Shown: piece after piece, positions 43,431-51,199 of the stretch
Layout of the letters: each line of letters starts with the position of its first letter
Numbering within the stretch: position 1 is the first letter of the stretch
Made by a program: the position numbers and the translations under genes
Assembly (NCBI RefSeq): GCF_000214375.1
Contig: NC_015578.1
Coordinates: forward strand, 992,001-1,056,000
Reading direction: 5' to 3'
Source: Treponema primitia ZAS-2
Lineage (GTDB): Bacteria; Spirochaetota; Spirochaetia; Treponematales; Breznakiellaceae
DNA length: 64,000 bases
The notes under the pieces: generated by a model
Told to the model about the DNA's origin: nothing
The model's database searches: none
The model's input: the letters and a program-made list of their open reading frames with translations, nothing else

Positions 43431-43985
43431 ATGTCCAAAACAAAGAAACTTGTCCTTGCCAGTTTATTACTGGCCATCCTGATCGTTGTTGAAAGACTTC
43501 TAAGCGTTCAAACCCCTATACTCCGAATCAGTTTCGCCTTTGTCCCAGTTACCCTGAGCGCCTTGCTCCTGGGGCCGGTCTGGAGCGCCCTGGTGGCGGG
43601 CTTGGGGGACGTGATTGGGGCCCTCCTTTTTCCCAAGGGGGTCTTTTTCCCGGGCTTTACCCTGAGTTCCCTGGTCACCGGTTTAATCTACGGCTTGTGC
43701 ATCTACAACCCCAAATCCAACAAAAAATTCCTCCAGGGCCTGATCCTCGCCAATGTCCTTATCCTGATCTTTGTCCGCATGGGGCTTACCAGTATCTGGG
43801 TGGCTATTACCACCGGCAGGGCCTGGACCTTCTTTGTGGCAACCCGGCTCACCGCAGCCCTGATCATGATGCCCATACAGGTGGGGATCATGTACCTGCT
43901 GAAAGTGTTTCTGGATAAACCTATAAACCGATACCTGATGGATAACCGGGATCAGGATCCCCAAACTGTCCCGGAAGCGCAGTAA
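43431..43985 (+). CDS. folT: Folate-specific ECF transporter S component
   Basis: The 184-aa protein with six membrane segments closely follows the FolT pattern: L-S-V-Q-T-P-I-L-R-I-S-F-A-F-V-P, L-L-L-G-P-V-W-S-A-L-V-A-G-L-G-D, and K-G-V-F-F-P-G-F-T-L-S-S. It binds folate outside and passes it to the EcfA/EcfT motor encoded next. Import of folate fits the THF-dependent pathway downstream. A GAGAGGG ribosome site precedes the ATG. Confidence 0.9.
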   Translation: MSKTKKLVLASLLLAILIVVERLLSVQTPILRISFAFVPVTLSALLLGPVWSALVAGLGDVIGALLFPKGVFFPGFTLSSLVTGLIYGLCIYNPKSNKKFLQGLILANVLILIFVRMGLTSIWVAITTGRAWTFFVATRLTAALIMMPIQVGIMYLLKVFLDKPINRYLMDNRDQDPQTVPEAQ

Positions 43986-43987
43986 TC

Positions 43988-44815
43988 TTGTCCGCGCCTT
44001 CTCTGATAGAAATTAAGGGGCTGGAGTATGCCTATCATTCCGGCGCCAGGGTATTGCATGATATCAATCTTTCTGTTTGCAAAGGGGAATTTGTCGCCAT
44101 TGTCGGGCAGAACGGTTCAGGCAAATCAACCCTGGCCCGGCTTATGGCGGGTATAGATTTCCCCAGCGCCGGACAGGTTCTGGCAGGGGGGATCAATACC
44201 AGGGACAAAAAGCTGGCCCTGGATTTGCGGAAAACTATTGGCATCGTGTTTCAGAACCCGGAAAACCAGATCGTCTTTGAGAAGGTGGCCGACGATATGG
44301 CCTTTGCCCTGGGCAACCTGGGGCTTGATAAGGATGAAATCGCTGTCCGCATTCGGGAAACCGCCGCCATGATGGGCATCGAAAACTTTACCGACGGCTT
44401 TGAACTGTCCATGGGGCAGAAACAGCGGGTTGCTATTGCAGGGGTGCTTGCCATGCGGCCTGAGTGTATCATCTTTGACGAACCCACCGCCATGCTGGAT
44501 CCCCGGGGAAAGAAGGATATCCACAGTATCATTGTGGATCAGCATAAGCGGGGCCTCACGGTGGTTTATGTCACCAATGTTATTGACGAGGTACTTTCAG
44601 CGGACCGGATAATCATCCTCAGCGGGGGCAGTGTAAAATACGAATTTGAAAAAAAGGACCTGTTTCGCAATATCGATAAACTAAAGGAACTGGGTCTGGA
44701 AACCCCCTTCATTTTTGAAAGTGTGGACAAACTGAAAAGCCGGGGCATTGACATTGAACTGGAAGACTATACCCTGGACGATTTAACAGAAAAAATAGCA
44801 GAAAAGGTAAAATGA
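43988..44815 (+). CDS. ecfA: ECF transporter ATPase
   Basis: The 275-aa ABC ATPase starts at TTG 43988, 2 bp after folT. Motifs: G-Q-N-G-S-G-K-S-T (Walker A), F-Q-N-P-E-N-Q-I-V (Q-loop), L-S-M-G-Q-K-Q-R-V-A (signature), C-I-I-F-D-E-P-T (Walker B). The switch residue after V-Y-V-T is Asn, where ABC ATPases normally have His. Only one ATPase gene is present, so it should form a homodimer. It overlaps ecfT by 4 bp. Confidence 0.9.
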   Translation: MSAPSLIEIKGLEYAYHSGARVLHDINLSVCKGEFVAIVGQNGSGKSTLARLMAGIDFPSAGQVLAGGINTRDKKLALDLRKTIGIVFQNPENQIVFEKVADDMAFALGNLGLDKDEIAVRIRETAAMMGIENFTDGFELSMGQKQRVAIAGVLAMRPECIIFDEPTAMLDPRGKKDIHSIIVDQHKRGLTVVYVTNVIDEVLSADRIIILSGGSVKYEFEKKDLFRNIDKLKELGLETPFIFESVDKLKSRGIDIELEDYTLDDLTEKIAEKVK

Positions 44816-45375
44816 AGAACCTGCTTATACTATTGCTATTTTTAGGTTACACCTTTATTGTATTTTTTACCTCAAACTACTATATCCTGGGGGCGTATTG
44901 CCTCATCAATATCTTTGTCATGATCCTTGTCCATGTAAAGGTTAAACCTGCTCTCCGCTATACCGCAGGTATCCTGCCTTTTATCATTTTTGCGGCGGCC
45001 ATCAATTTCTTTCTGGAGGATACAAACACGGCGCTGCTTTTTTTTATACGCCTTTTGGTAGTCTGCAATGTTACCCACAGCTTTAAGTACATCCTCTCCA
45101 CCACCCAACTTGCCAATGCCATAGAAACCTTGTTCTACCCCCTGAAACTATTCCGGGTGAATCCCAAGGATATAAGCCTCATGATCTGCATCTGTATCGC
45201 CTTTATCCCGGTGCTTTCCCGGGAGCTGGAACAGATCAAGCAGGGCTTGCAGGCCAAGGGCATGGAAATGCGTATAAAAAATGTCAAGTATGTACTGAAA
45301 CCCTTCCTCTACGGTGTTTTTAAGCGGACCGATGAAATTTCGGACGCCCTCAGAGCCAAAGCATATATGGAATAG
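44812..45375 (+). CDS. ecfT: ECF transporter transmembrane subunit
   Basis: The 187-aa membrane protein has four to five membrane segments and an extended cytoplasmic coupling region containing Q-G-L-Q-A-K-G-M-E and L-R-A-K-A-Y-M-E, which stand where the two A-R-G coupling motifs lie in EcfT. It links FolT to the ATPase. It is shorter than standard EcfT (about 265 aa), as in dedicated group I modules. ATGA overlap with ecfA. Confidence 0.85.
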   Translation: MKNLLILLLFLGYTFIVFFTSNYYILGAYCLINIFVMILVHVKVKPALRYTAGILPFIIFAAAINFFLEDTNTALLFFIRLLVVCNVTHSFKYILSTTQLANAIETLFYPLKLFRVNPKDISLMICICIAFIPVLSRELEQIKQGLQAKGMEMRIKNVKYVLKPFLYGVFKRTDEISDALRAKAYME

Positions 45376-45416
45376 CCTTAGAACATAGCATTATTTATAT
45401 ATATAGCAAATTTTGC

Positions 45417-45445
45417 TTGACAAACCGCTGATTTGCCCGTATCAT
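45417..45445 (+). promoter_or_regulatory. Promoter of the metF-fhs-fchA-folD operon
   Basis: TTGACA (45417-45422), 17-bp spacer, TATCAT (45440-45445). It heads the one-carbon operon and gives a leader of about 110 nt. Confidence 0.82.
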
Positions 45446-45451
45446 AAAAGG

Positions 45452-45562
45452 GCATTCGATAAATAGTTATATATATATAATTATCTATATCTATAACTAT
45501 ATCAGTAAGCAACAGGATTTTTTTCCTGTTATAACAAGCATAAACCAGAGAGGAGGTAAGGG
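45452..45562 (+). promoter_or_regulatory. AT-rich structured leader of metF
   Basis: The leader holds an AT-rich stem TAGTTATA/TATAACTA (45464-45471 with 45492-45499), then AACAGGA/TCCTGTT (45511-45517 with 45524-45530) with a T6 loop. The metF ribosome site GAGGAGG follows. Possible attenuator or mRNA stabiliser. Confidence 0.5.
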
Positions 45563-46507
45563 ATGAAAGTTTCAGAAATTCTGAAAACCAAGAAGACGTT
45601 TTCCTTTGAGGTGTTTCCCCCCAAGGAAAAAGATGGTGTTCCCAAGCTGCAAAAAGAATTGGATCAATTGTTTCAAATGAAGCCGGATTTTATTAGCTGT
45701 ACCTATGGCGCCATGGGCACCAACGTAGGGGAGTCTAAGGAAATCTGCAAATACATCGTGGATCACAAGGTCAACTGTGTAACCCACTTTACATGTATTG
45801 GGAAAACAGCCGCCGAATTAAAGGCAATTTTTGCGGAATATGTGGCCATGGGGCTTGAAAACGGCCTTGCCATGCGCGGCGATTTTCAGAAAGATCCGGT
45901 CACCGGGGACATCAAGTCTTCCACAGGCGGCGAATTTGAACATGCAAACCAGCTTATCAGCTTTTTGCACAAAGAATTCCCCCAGGTGTGTTTTGCCGCT
46001 GCGGGTTATCCCGAAAGGCACCTCCTCGCCTCCAGCCTTGAAAGTGATATCAATTACCTCAAGGCGAAACAGGATGCAGGGGCCGAGCTTATTATGTGTC
46101 AGACCTGTCATGATATCCCCGCCTATGAGAAGTGGGTCGCCCAGTGCCGCAAGGCCGGTATCAAACTTCCCATTGTTATTGGCATTATGCCGATTCTTTC
46201 CCGCAGAAACGCCATCGACATGACCATTCCCGGCGCCGTTCCTGTGGAACTGTCACGGATCGTGGGCCAATACAGCCCCCCGCCCCCTCCGCCCAAGAGT
46301 GCTTCCGAGGAAACCCTCAAGCAGTACGATGATCTGGTCAAAAAATACGCAGGGGAATTTGAAAAATACGGCATGGAATACACCATCAACGAAGTAAAGA
46401 ACTACCTGAAGACCGATCTTCAGGGCGTGCACTTCTATGCGCTCAACAAAGCTGAAAAAGTTATCAAAATTGTTAATGACGGCAACCTGATCGCACTGTG
46501 TAAGTAA
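45563..46507 (+). CDS. metF: Methylenetetrahydrofolate reductase
   Basis: The 314-aa protein has the MetF TIM-barrel signatures: F-S-F-E-V-F-P-P-K at the N-terminus, T-Y-G-A-M-G-T-N, A-M-R-G-D-F for flavin/folate binding, and A-A-G-Y-P-E-R-H. It reduces 5,10-methylene-THF to 5-methyl-THF, the last step of the methyl branch. No metV (zinc subunit) or electron-transfer partner is adjacent, so the electron donor is unclear. A proline run (P6, about residue 238) lies on a loop. It is the first gene of the operon. Confidence 0.93.
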   Translation: MKVSEILKTKKTFSFEVFPPKEKDGVPKLQKELDQLFQMKPDFISCTYGAMGTNVGESKEICKYIVDHKVNCVTHFTCIGKTAAELKAIFAEYVAMGLENGLAMRGDFQKDPVTGDIKSSTGGEFEHANQLISFLHKEFPQVCFAAAGYPERHLLASSLESDINYLKAKQDAGAELIMCQTCHDIPAYEKWVAQCRKAGIKLPIVIGIMPILSRRNAIDMTIPGAVPVELSRIVGQYSPPPPPPKSASEETLKQYDDLVKKYAGEFEKYGMEYTINEVKNYLKTDLQGVHFYALNKAEKVIKIVNDGNLIALCK

Positions 46508-46519
46508 TTACCGGGAGTT

Positions 46520-46556
46520 TTGGCGGGGGATAGGCTTGTGCTTGTTCCCCCGCCAA
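46520..46556 (+). terminator. Hairpin between metF and fhs
   Basis: Perfect 11-bp GC-rich stem (46520-46530 with 46546-46556), 15-nt loop, followed by a weak T/A-rich stretch. A partial terminator or RNA-processing/stability site. Confidence 0.65.
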
Positions 46557-46587
46557 TTAATATTTTCAAACCATATAGGAGATTATT

Positions 46588-48321
46588 ATGGCTAAAGGTT
46601 CAGATGCGGTGAAAAAATTCATCGGTTCAGATATTGACATTGCCCAGGCGGTTTATCCTGAACACGCTTATGATGTCAATGAGATCGCAGCAAAATTAAG
46701 CATTCCTGAAAAATATATTGAGCAATACGGAAAATACAAAGCTAAGATAGACTACAATTACCTGAACAACGAGCTGAAGAGCAAACCTGATGGCAAGCTC
46801 ATCCTGGTAACCGCCATCACCCCCACTCCGGCTGGTGAAGGCAAGACCACCACCACGGTTGGTGTGGCGGACGGTCTTTCCAAGATCGGCAAAAAAGTCG
46901 TAGTAGCCCTGCGCGAACCCTCCCTGGGGCCGGTATTCGGCGTCAAGGGCGGCGCGGCCGGCGGTGGCTGGGCTCAGGTCATCCCCATGGAAGACATTAA
47001 CCTGCACTTTACCGGAGACTTCCACGCCATCGGCGCTGCGAACAACCTCCTGGCAGCCATGATTGATAACCATATCTATCAGGGCAACAAGTGCAATATC
47101 GACCCCCGCAAGATCATTTGGCACCGCTGCGTTGACATGAACGACCGCCAGCTCCGCTTCATCGTGGACGGCCTGGGCGGCAAGGCCAACGGCGCCTCCC
47201 GTGAAGACTGGTTCGACATCACCGTAGCCTCGGAAGTTATGGCCATACTCTGCCTTTCCAAGGACATCGACGATCTGAAAGCCCGGCTGGGCCGCATCAT
47301 CGTTGGGTACACCTACGGCAAGCAGTCCGATAATACCGAAAAACCGGTTACCGCCGGCCAGATCAATGCCCAGGGCGCCATGGCTGCCTTGCTCAAAGAT
47401 GCCCTGAAACCGAACCTGGTCCAGACCCTGGAAGGTACCCCCGCGTTTATCCACGGCGGCCCCTTTGCCAACATCGCCCACGGTTGTAACTCCATCATGG
47501 CCACCCGGCTTGCCCTCAAAATGGGCGACTATGTGGTAACCGAAGGCGGCTTCGGCGCTGACCTGGGCGCAGAAAAATTCCTGGACATCAAGTGCCGCTT
47601 CGCCGGGCTCAAGCCCTCCGCAGTAGTTATCGTTGCCACCGTCCGGGCCCTCAAGTCCCACGGCGGGGTAGCCAAGGCTGACCTTGAAAAAGAAAACCTT
47701 GACGCCCTGGAGAAAGGCCTTCCCAACCTGCTCCAGCACGTAGAAAACATCACCAAGGTGTACAACCTTCCGGCGGTGGTTGCCATCAACGCCTTCCCGA
47801 AAGACACCAAGGCTGAACTGGACCTGGTGGAGAAGAAGTGCAAGGAACTGGGCGTCAATGTCGCGCTTTCCGAAGTGTGGGCAAAAGGCGGCGAAGGCGG
47901 CCAGAAATTGGCCGAAGAAGTCGTAAAACTGTGCGAACTGCCCAACAAGTTCACCTTCAGCTATGACGAAAAATCTTCCATCAAAGATAAGATCGAAGCC
48001 ATTGCGAAGAAGATCTACCATGCCGACGGCATAAACATTCTTCCTGTGGCGCAAAAGCAGATTGCCCAGCTCGAAAAACTCGGCATGGACAAGGTGCCGA
48101 TTTGCATGGCCAAGACCCAATACAGCTTCTCCGACAACCCGGACCTCAAAGGTGCGCCGAAAGGCTGGACCCTCACGGTTCGTAACATCAAGATTTCCGC
48201 CGGCGCGGGCTTCATTGTAGCCCTTACCGGTGACATCATGACCATGCCCGGTCTCCCCCCTGTGCCCTCCGCCGAAAAAATCGACGTGGACAACACCGGG
48301 AAAATTTCCGGCTTGTTCTGA
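46588..48321 (+). CDS. fhs: Formate-tetrahydrofolate ligase
   Basis: The 577-aa protein is a full-length [18 protein letters not shown] (ATP loop), [41 protein letters not shown], and the C-terminal P-G-L-P-P-V-P-S-A. It activates formate on THF with ATP, the entry to the methyl branch and the classic acetogen marker gene. It is strongly biased to highly expressed codons; this produces a long spurious open frame on the opposite strand. Confidence 0.98.
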   Translation: MAKGSDAVKKFIGSDIDIAQAVYPEHAYDVNEIAAKLSIPEKYIEQYGKYKAKIDYNYLNNELKSKPDGKLILVTAITPTPAGEGKTTTTVGVADGLSKIGKKVVVALREPSLGPVFGVKGGAAGGGWAQVIPMEDINLHFTGDFHAIGAANNLLAAMIDNHIYQGNKCNIDPRKIIWHRCVDMNDRQLRFIVDGLGGKANGASREDWFDITVASEVMAILCLSKDIDDLKARLGRIIVGYTYGKQSDNTEKPVTAGQINAQGAMAALLKDALKPNLVQTLEGTPAFIHGGPFANIAHGCNSIMATRLALKMGDYVVTEGGFGADLGAEKFLDIKCRFAGLKPSAVVIVATVRALKSHGGVAKADLEKENLDALEKGLPNLLQHVENITKVYNLPAVVAINAFPKDTKAELDLVEKKCKELGVNVALSEVWAKGGEGGQKLAEEVVKLCELPNKFTFSYDEKSSIKDKIEAIAKKIYHADGINILPVAQKQIAQLEKLGMDKVPICMAKTQYSFSDNPDLKGAPKGWTLTVRNIKISAGAGFIVALTGDIMTMPGLPPVPSAEKIDVDNTGKISGLF

Positions 48322-48336
48322 TTCAGTAACACTGAA

Positions 48337-48374
48337 GAACGGGTAGTGAGTATTTCTCATTACCCGTTCTTTTA
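48337..48374 (+). terminator. Terminator-like hairpin between fhs and fchA
   Basis: A 14-bp stem with one G-U pair (48337-48350 with 48356-48369), 5-nt loop, then TTTT. It looks like a genuine rho-independent terminator inside the operon, so read-through must supply fchA and folD. Confidence 0.8.
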
Positions 48375-48389
48375 TTAAGGAAGGAAAGA

Positions 48390-49019
48390 ATGGGTTTTGC
48401 TGAGAAAAGCTGCGTTGATTTTGTTACCGTGTTGGCAAGCAAGGAACCGGTGCCCGGCGGTGGCGGCGCGTCCGCCCTGGTGGGCGCCGTAGGGACCGCT
48501 CTGGGCAACATGGTGGGCTCCCTTACGGTGGGCAAGAAAAAATATGCCGATGTGGAAGCGGACATCATCAGGCTGAAAAAAGATTCTGACCGTATCCAGG
48601 CGGATTTTATCGCCCTGATTCAGCGGGATGCCGAGGTCTTTGCACCCCTGGCCAAGGCTTACGGGCTACCCAAGGAAACCGAGGCTGAAAAGGCGGAGAA
48701 GACCCGGGTTATGGAAGCGGCCCTGAAAGAGGCGTGCAGTGTTCCTGTGGCGATCATGAAGAAGTGCGGCGAGGCTATCAAGGTTATTGAAGAATTTGCC
48801 GCCAAGGGCAGCAAGCTTGCCCTGAGTGACGCCGGGGTAGGGGTACTGTTCTGCAAAGCTGCCCTGTCCGGGGCCAGCCTCAACGTGTTCATCAATACCG
48901 CTGCCATGACCGACCGGGCCTATGCGGAAGACATCAATCGTCAGGCTAACGCACTCCTTAACGAGTACGAACCCCTGGCGGATAAGATTTTCAAAGGCGT
49001 AAAAGATCAGTTGAAATGA
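48390..49019 (+). CDS. fchA: Methenyltetrahydrofolate cyclohydrolase
   Basis: The 209-aa helical protein matches the FchA/FTCD cyclodeaminase family: P-V-P-G-G-G-G-A-S-A-L-V-G-A near the N-terminus, L-K-K-D-S-D-R-I-Q-A-D-F, and S-D-A-G-V-G-V-L-F-C-K-A-A. It interconverts methenyl-THF and 10-formyl-THF after FTHFS. FolD-type proteins often also do this step, so the pair may split the work. Confidence 0.93.
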   Translation: MGFAEKSCVDFVTVLASKEPVPGGGGASALVGAVGTALGNMVGSLTVGKKKYADVEADIIRLKKDSDRIQADFIALIQRDAEVFAPLAKAYGLPKETEAEKAEKTRVMEAALKEACSVPVAIMKKCGEAIKVIEEFAAKGSKLALSDAGVGVLFCKAALSGASLNVFINTAAMTDRAYAEDINRQANALLNEYEPLADKIFKGVKDQLK

Positions 49020-49032
49020 TCGAAACTTAGGG

Positions 49033-49061
49033 AATCCCTGAAACTTTAGTTTTTAGGGATT
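49033..49061 (+). other. Hairpin between fchA and folD
   Basis: An 11-bp stem including one G-U pair (49033-49043 with 49051-49061) in the 68-bp gap. No T-run follows; a processing or stability element is possible. Confidence 0.5.
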
Positions 49062-49087
49062 TACATCAAAATTAATCGAGGTAAAGT

Positions 49088-49939
49088 ATGGCTCAATTAT
49101 TAGACGGGAAAGTAGTTGCCGCCGCATTGGCGGAGTCTCTTAAGAAAGATGTGGAAGCTCTCAAGGCAAAGGGTGTTACACCCACCCTGGGGATTATCCG
49201 TTTGGGTGAAAAAGGCCCGGACATTTCCTATGAAAAGGGCGCGACCAAGCGGGCCGAAGAAGTGGGCGCGGCGGTAAAAAATTACATACTCCCGGAAGAT
49301 ACAACCCAGGAAGCCCTGCTCAAGGTTATTAAAGAAGCGAATGATGATAAGGGTGTCCATGGCATCCTGCTCTTCCGCCCCCTGCCCAAGCACATTGATG
49401 ACAATGTAGCCCGGGCAGCCCTGCTTCCCCAAAAGGACATGGACGGCATCACCGATGGTTCCATGGCGGGAATCTATTCCGATTCAAACCAGGGCTATGC
49501 CCCCTGTACCGCCGAATCGGTTATCAAGATCCTTGATCATTACAAGATCGACCCTTCGGGAAAGAAAGTGGTCGTTCTGGGCCGCAGTACGGTTATCGGA
49601 AAACCCGTATCAATGCTGCTGCTTAAAAAGAACGGAACCGTGACTGTCTGCCATTCCAAGACCCAGAACCTTCCTGCAATAACCCAGGAAGCGGACATTG
49701 TGGTGGTTGCCATGGGACGCGCTCTGAGCGTGGGCAAGGAAAGCTTTAAGGCCGGCCAGTATGTAGTTGACGTGGGCGTCAATCCCAAGCCTAACGGCGA
49801 AAAGGGAACCTGCGGTGACGTAAAATTTGACGAAGTGGAACCCATTGTGGCCGGTATCAGCCCGGTACCCGGGGGTGTAGGATCGGTTACCAACTGTATC
49901 CTCATCTCCCACGTGGTGGATGCTGCAAAGAAAGCGTAG
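49088..49939 (+). CDS. folD: Methylene-THF dehydrogenase/methenyl-THF cyclohydrolase
   Basis: The 283-aa protein has the FolD motifs: S-Y-E-K-G-A-T-K with the catalytic Tyr/Lys, D-M-D-G-I-T, P-C-T-A-E-S-V, G-R-S-T-V-I-G-K-P-V-S-M-L-L for NAD(P), and the C-terminal P-V-P-G-G-V-G. It oxidises or reduces methylene-THF. The usual P-C-T-P is P-C-T-A here. It ends the one-carbon operon. Confidence 0.95.
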   Translation: MAQLLDGKVVAAALAESLKKDVEALKAKGVTPTLGIIRLGEKGPDISYEKGATKRAEEVGAAVKNYILPEDTTQEALLKVIKEANDDKGVHGILLFRPLPKHIDDNVARAALLPQKDMDGITDGSMAGIYSDSNQGYAPCTAESVIKILDHYKIDPSGKKVVVLGRSTVIGKPVSMLLLKKNGTVTVCHSKTQNLPAITQEADIVVVAMGRALSVGKESFKAGQYVVDVGVNPKPNGEKGTCGDVKFDEVEPIVAGISPVPGGVGSVTNCILISHVVDAAKKA

Positions 49940-49945
49940 TTTTTG

Positions 49946-49976
49946 TTTTAGGGCTATGCAATACATAGCCCTAAAA
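49946..49976. terminator. Bidirectional terminator after folD
   Basis: A perfect 13-bp stem (49946-49958 with 49964-49976) with T4/A4 ends and a 5-nt loop between the convergent genes folD and the SpoIIE-type phosphatase. Confidence 0.85.
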
Positions 49977-49978
49977 TT

Positions 49979-51199
49979 TCACACGTATTGAATGTGTACT
50001 TCCTTGAGGAAATTTTCCTCAAGGAGGGCCGCAATTTTTTTGACAACGTTTCTGCGGATTTCAAGTTCTTCAGGCATAGTCGGGTCCTGGTGGGCCTCGT
50101 TAATCTTTGTACCCACTAAAAAAACAATCCTATCGCTGTTCAGTAAATATTCCGTCATACGATGGGCGGGTGAATCCTTCCTATTTTTTACTTTCTTGTT
50201 TTCTTCCAGCAGTTCCGCTGTTGCCCCCAGAGTCAGTATTCCTTCGCATACCAAGTCAACCCCTTCTATTTTAGAAAGGGGCGGCCCTCCCCCGGACAGA
50301 AGATTGCCTCTTTCGATTTTCTTTCCCAGTTCCCGGGAGATTATCTGCGCGCTGGTCCCCCCGGAAACAATTTTTTTGCCCTTAAAGGCAACAAAGGTTT
50401 CCGCAATTTCCTTATCGCTTTCAGGGTGATAGGGCGGCCCGGTAAATACCAGTAAATCCCGGGGCTCCCTGAAATAAACCACCGCGCAGGTAATATCGTC
50501 CTTTGCGCCGGTCATATCCTTGTACTCCGCTTCGGTTACCAGGTTTTCTGAAAGTTCCCTGGCGCTTATAAGCGGGGTGGTTTCTATTTGTTTAAGGATA
50601 AAGTTTTTCGCATTTTCTATCCCCCAGCCCGGGGGGTAGGCTTCTGACCCCATGCCCGCCTGGGTAACCCCGTCTGAAAAAAAGACAATCCTGTCCCCGG
50701 GATATGCGGTCCATGTGGAAAAGGAAACGATTTCCTTTTCCGGCCCTGTTTTTTTATTTTTCCGTTCGATAGGGATTCTGTCTTTTTCAAGTTCTATTAT
50801 TTTATCGTTTTGTACGATGATGGCAGGGGGATTATCATATTCCAGTATCTTCAGGGAACAGCTATCTTTGCTTGAGTGATTTATATCAAGCAGGGTAAAG
50901 GTGGCATAACTTAAATCCCGCACACTGCAAACAGGAAGGCTGTTGATTATTAATTCTGCTGAACGCTTTATGGGTATGTCAAAGGATACAAATTTATTTA
51001 ACATTGTTGCGGTCAGGGAAGCCAGCACATTTGCCTTAATGCCGCTTCCCAGGCCGTCAGAAAGGGTGGTGATTATCCTGCCACCTGAGGGGCTCCGCTG
51101 GTAAAGAAAGATATCCCCCGCAGCGGTCTGCCCGGCCTTTTTTACCTGAAAATAATCCACCTCAACAAAAATGACCCCCGGGGCCAGCAGTTCGGTCAT
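49979..51199 (-). CDS. SpoIIE-type PP2C protein phosphatase
   Basis: The 406-aa protein has a SpoIIE/PP2C domain in residues about 20-240: A-G-Q-T-A-A-G-D-I-F, L-S-D-G-L-G-S-G, V-F-F-S-D-G-V-T-Q, G-A-K-D-D-I-T-C-A-V with metal-binding aspartates. A C-terminal domain of about 160 residues is not recognised. It overlaps the hydrogenase-like sensor gene by 4 bp (ATGA). Sensory group-C [FeFe] hydrogenases are known to be encoded with such phosphatases, so it is probably the output of an H2-signalling pair. Confidence 0.88.
   Translation of the reverse strand: MTELLAPGVIFVEVDYFQVKKAGQTAAGDIFLYQRSPSGGRIITTLSDGLGSGIKANVLASLTATMLNKFVSFDIPIKRSAELIINSLPVCSVRDLSYATFTLLDINHSSKDSCSLKILEYDNPPAIIVQNDKIIELEKDRIPIERKNKKTGPEKEIVSFSTWTAYPGDRIVFFSDGVTQAGMGSEAYPPGWGIENAKNFILKQIETTPLISARELSENLVTEAEYKDMTGAKDDITCAVVYFREPRDLLVFTGPPYHPESDKEIAETFVAFKGKKIVSGGTSAQIISRELGKKIERGNLLSGGGPPLSKIEGVDLVCEGILTLGATAELLEENKKVKNRKDSPAHRMTEYLLNSDRIVFLVGTKINEAHQDPTMPEELEIRRNVVKKIAALLEENFLKEVHIQYV

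Noticed and set aside
46696-48360. A 554-codon open frame antisense to fhs
   Set aside because: It mirrors fhs through strong third-position bias, has no ribosome site or recognisable domain, and fhs is certain.
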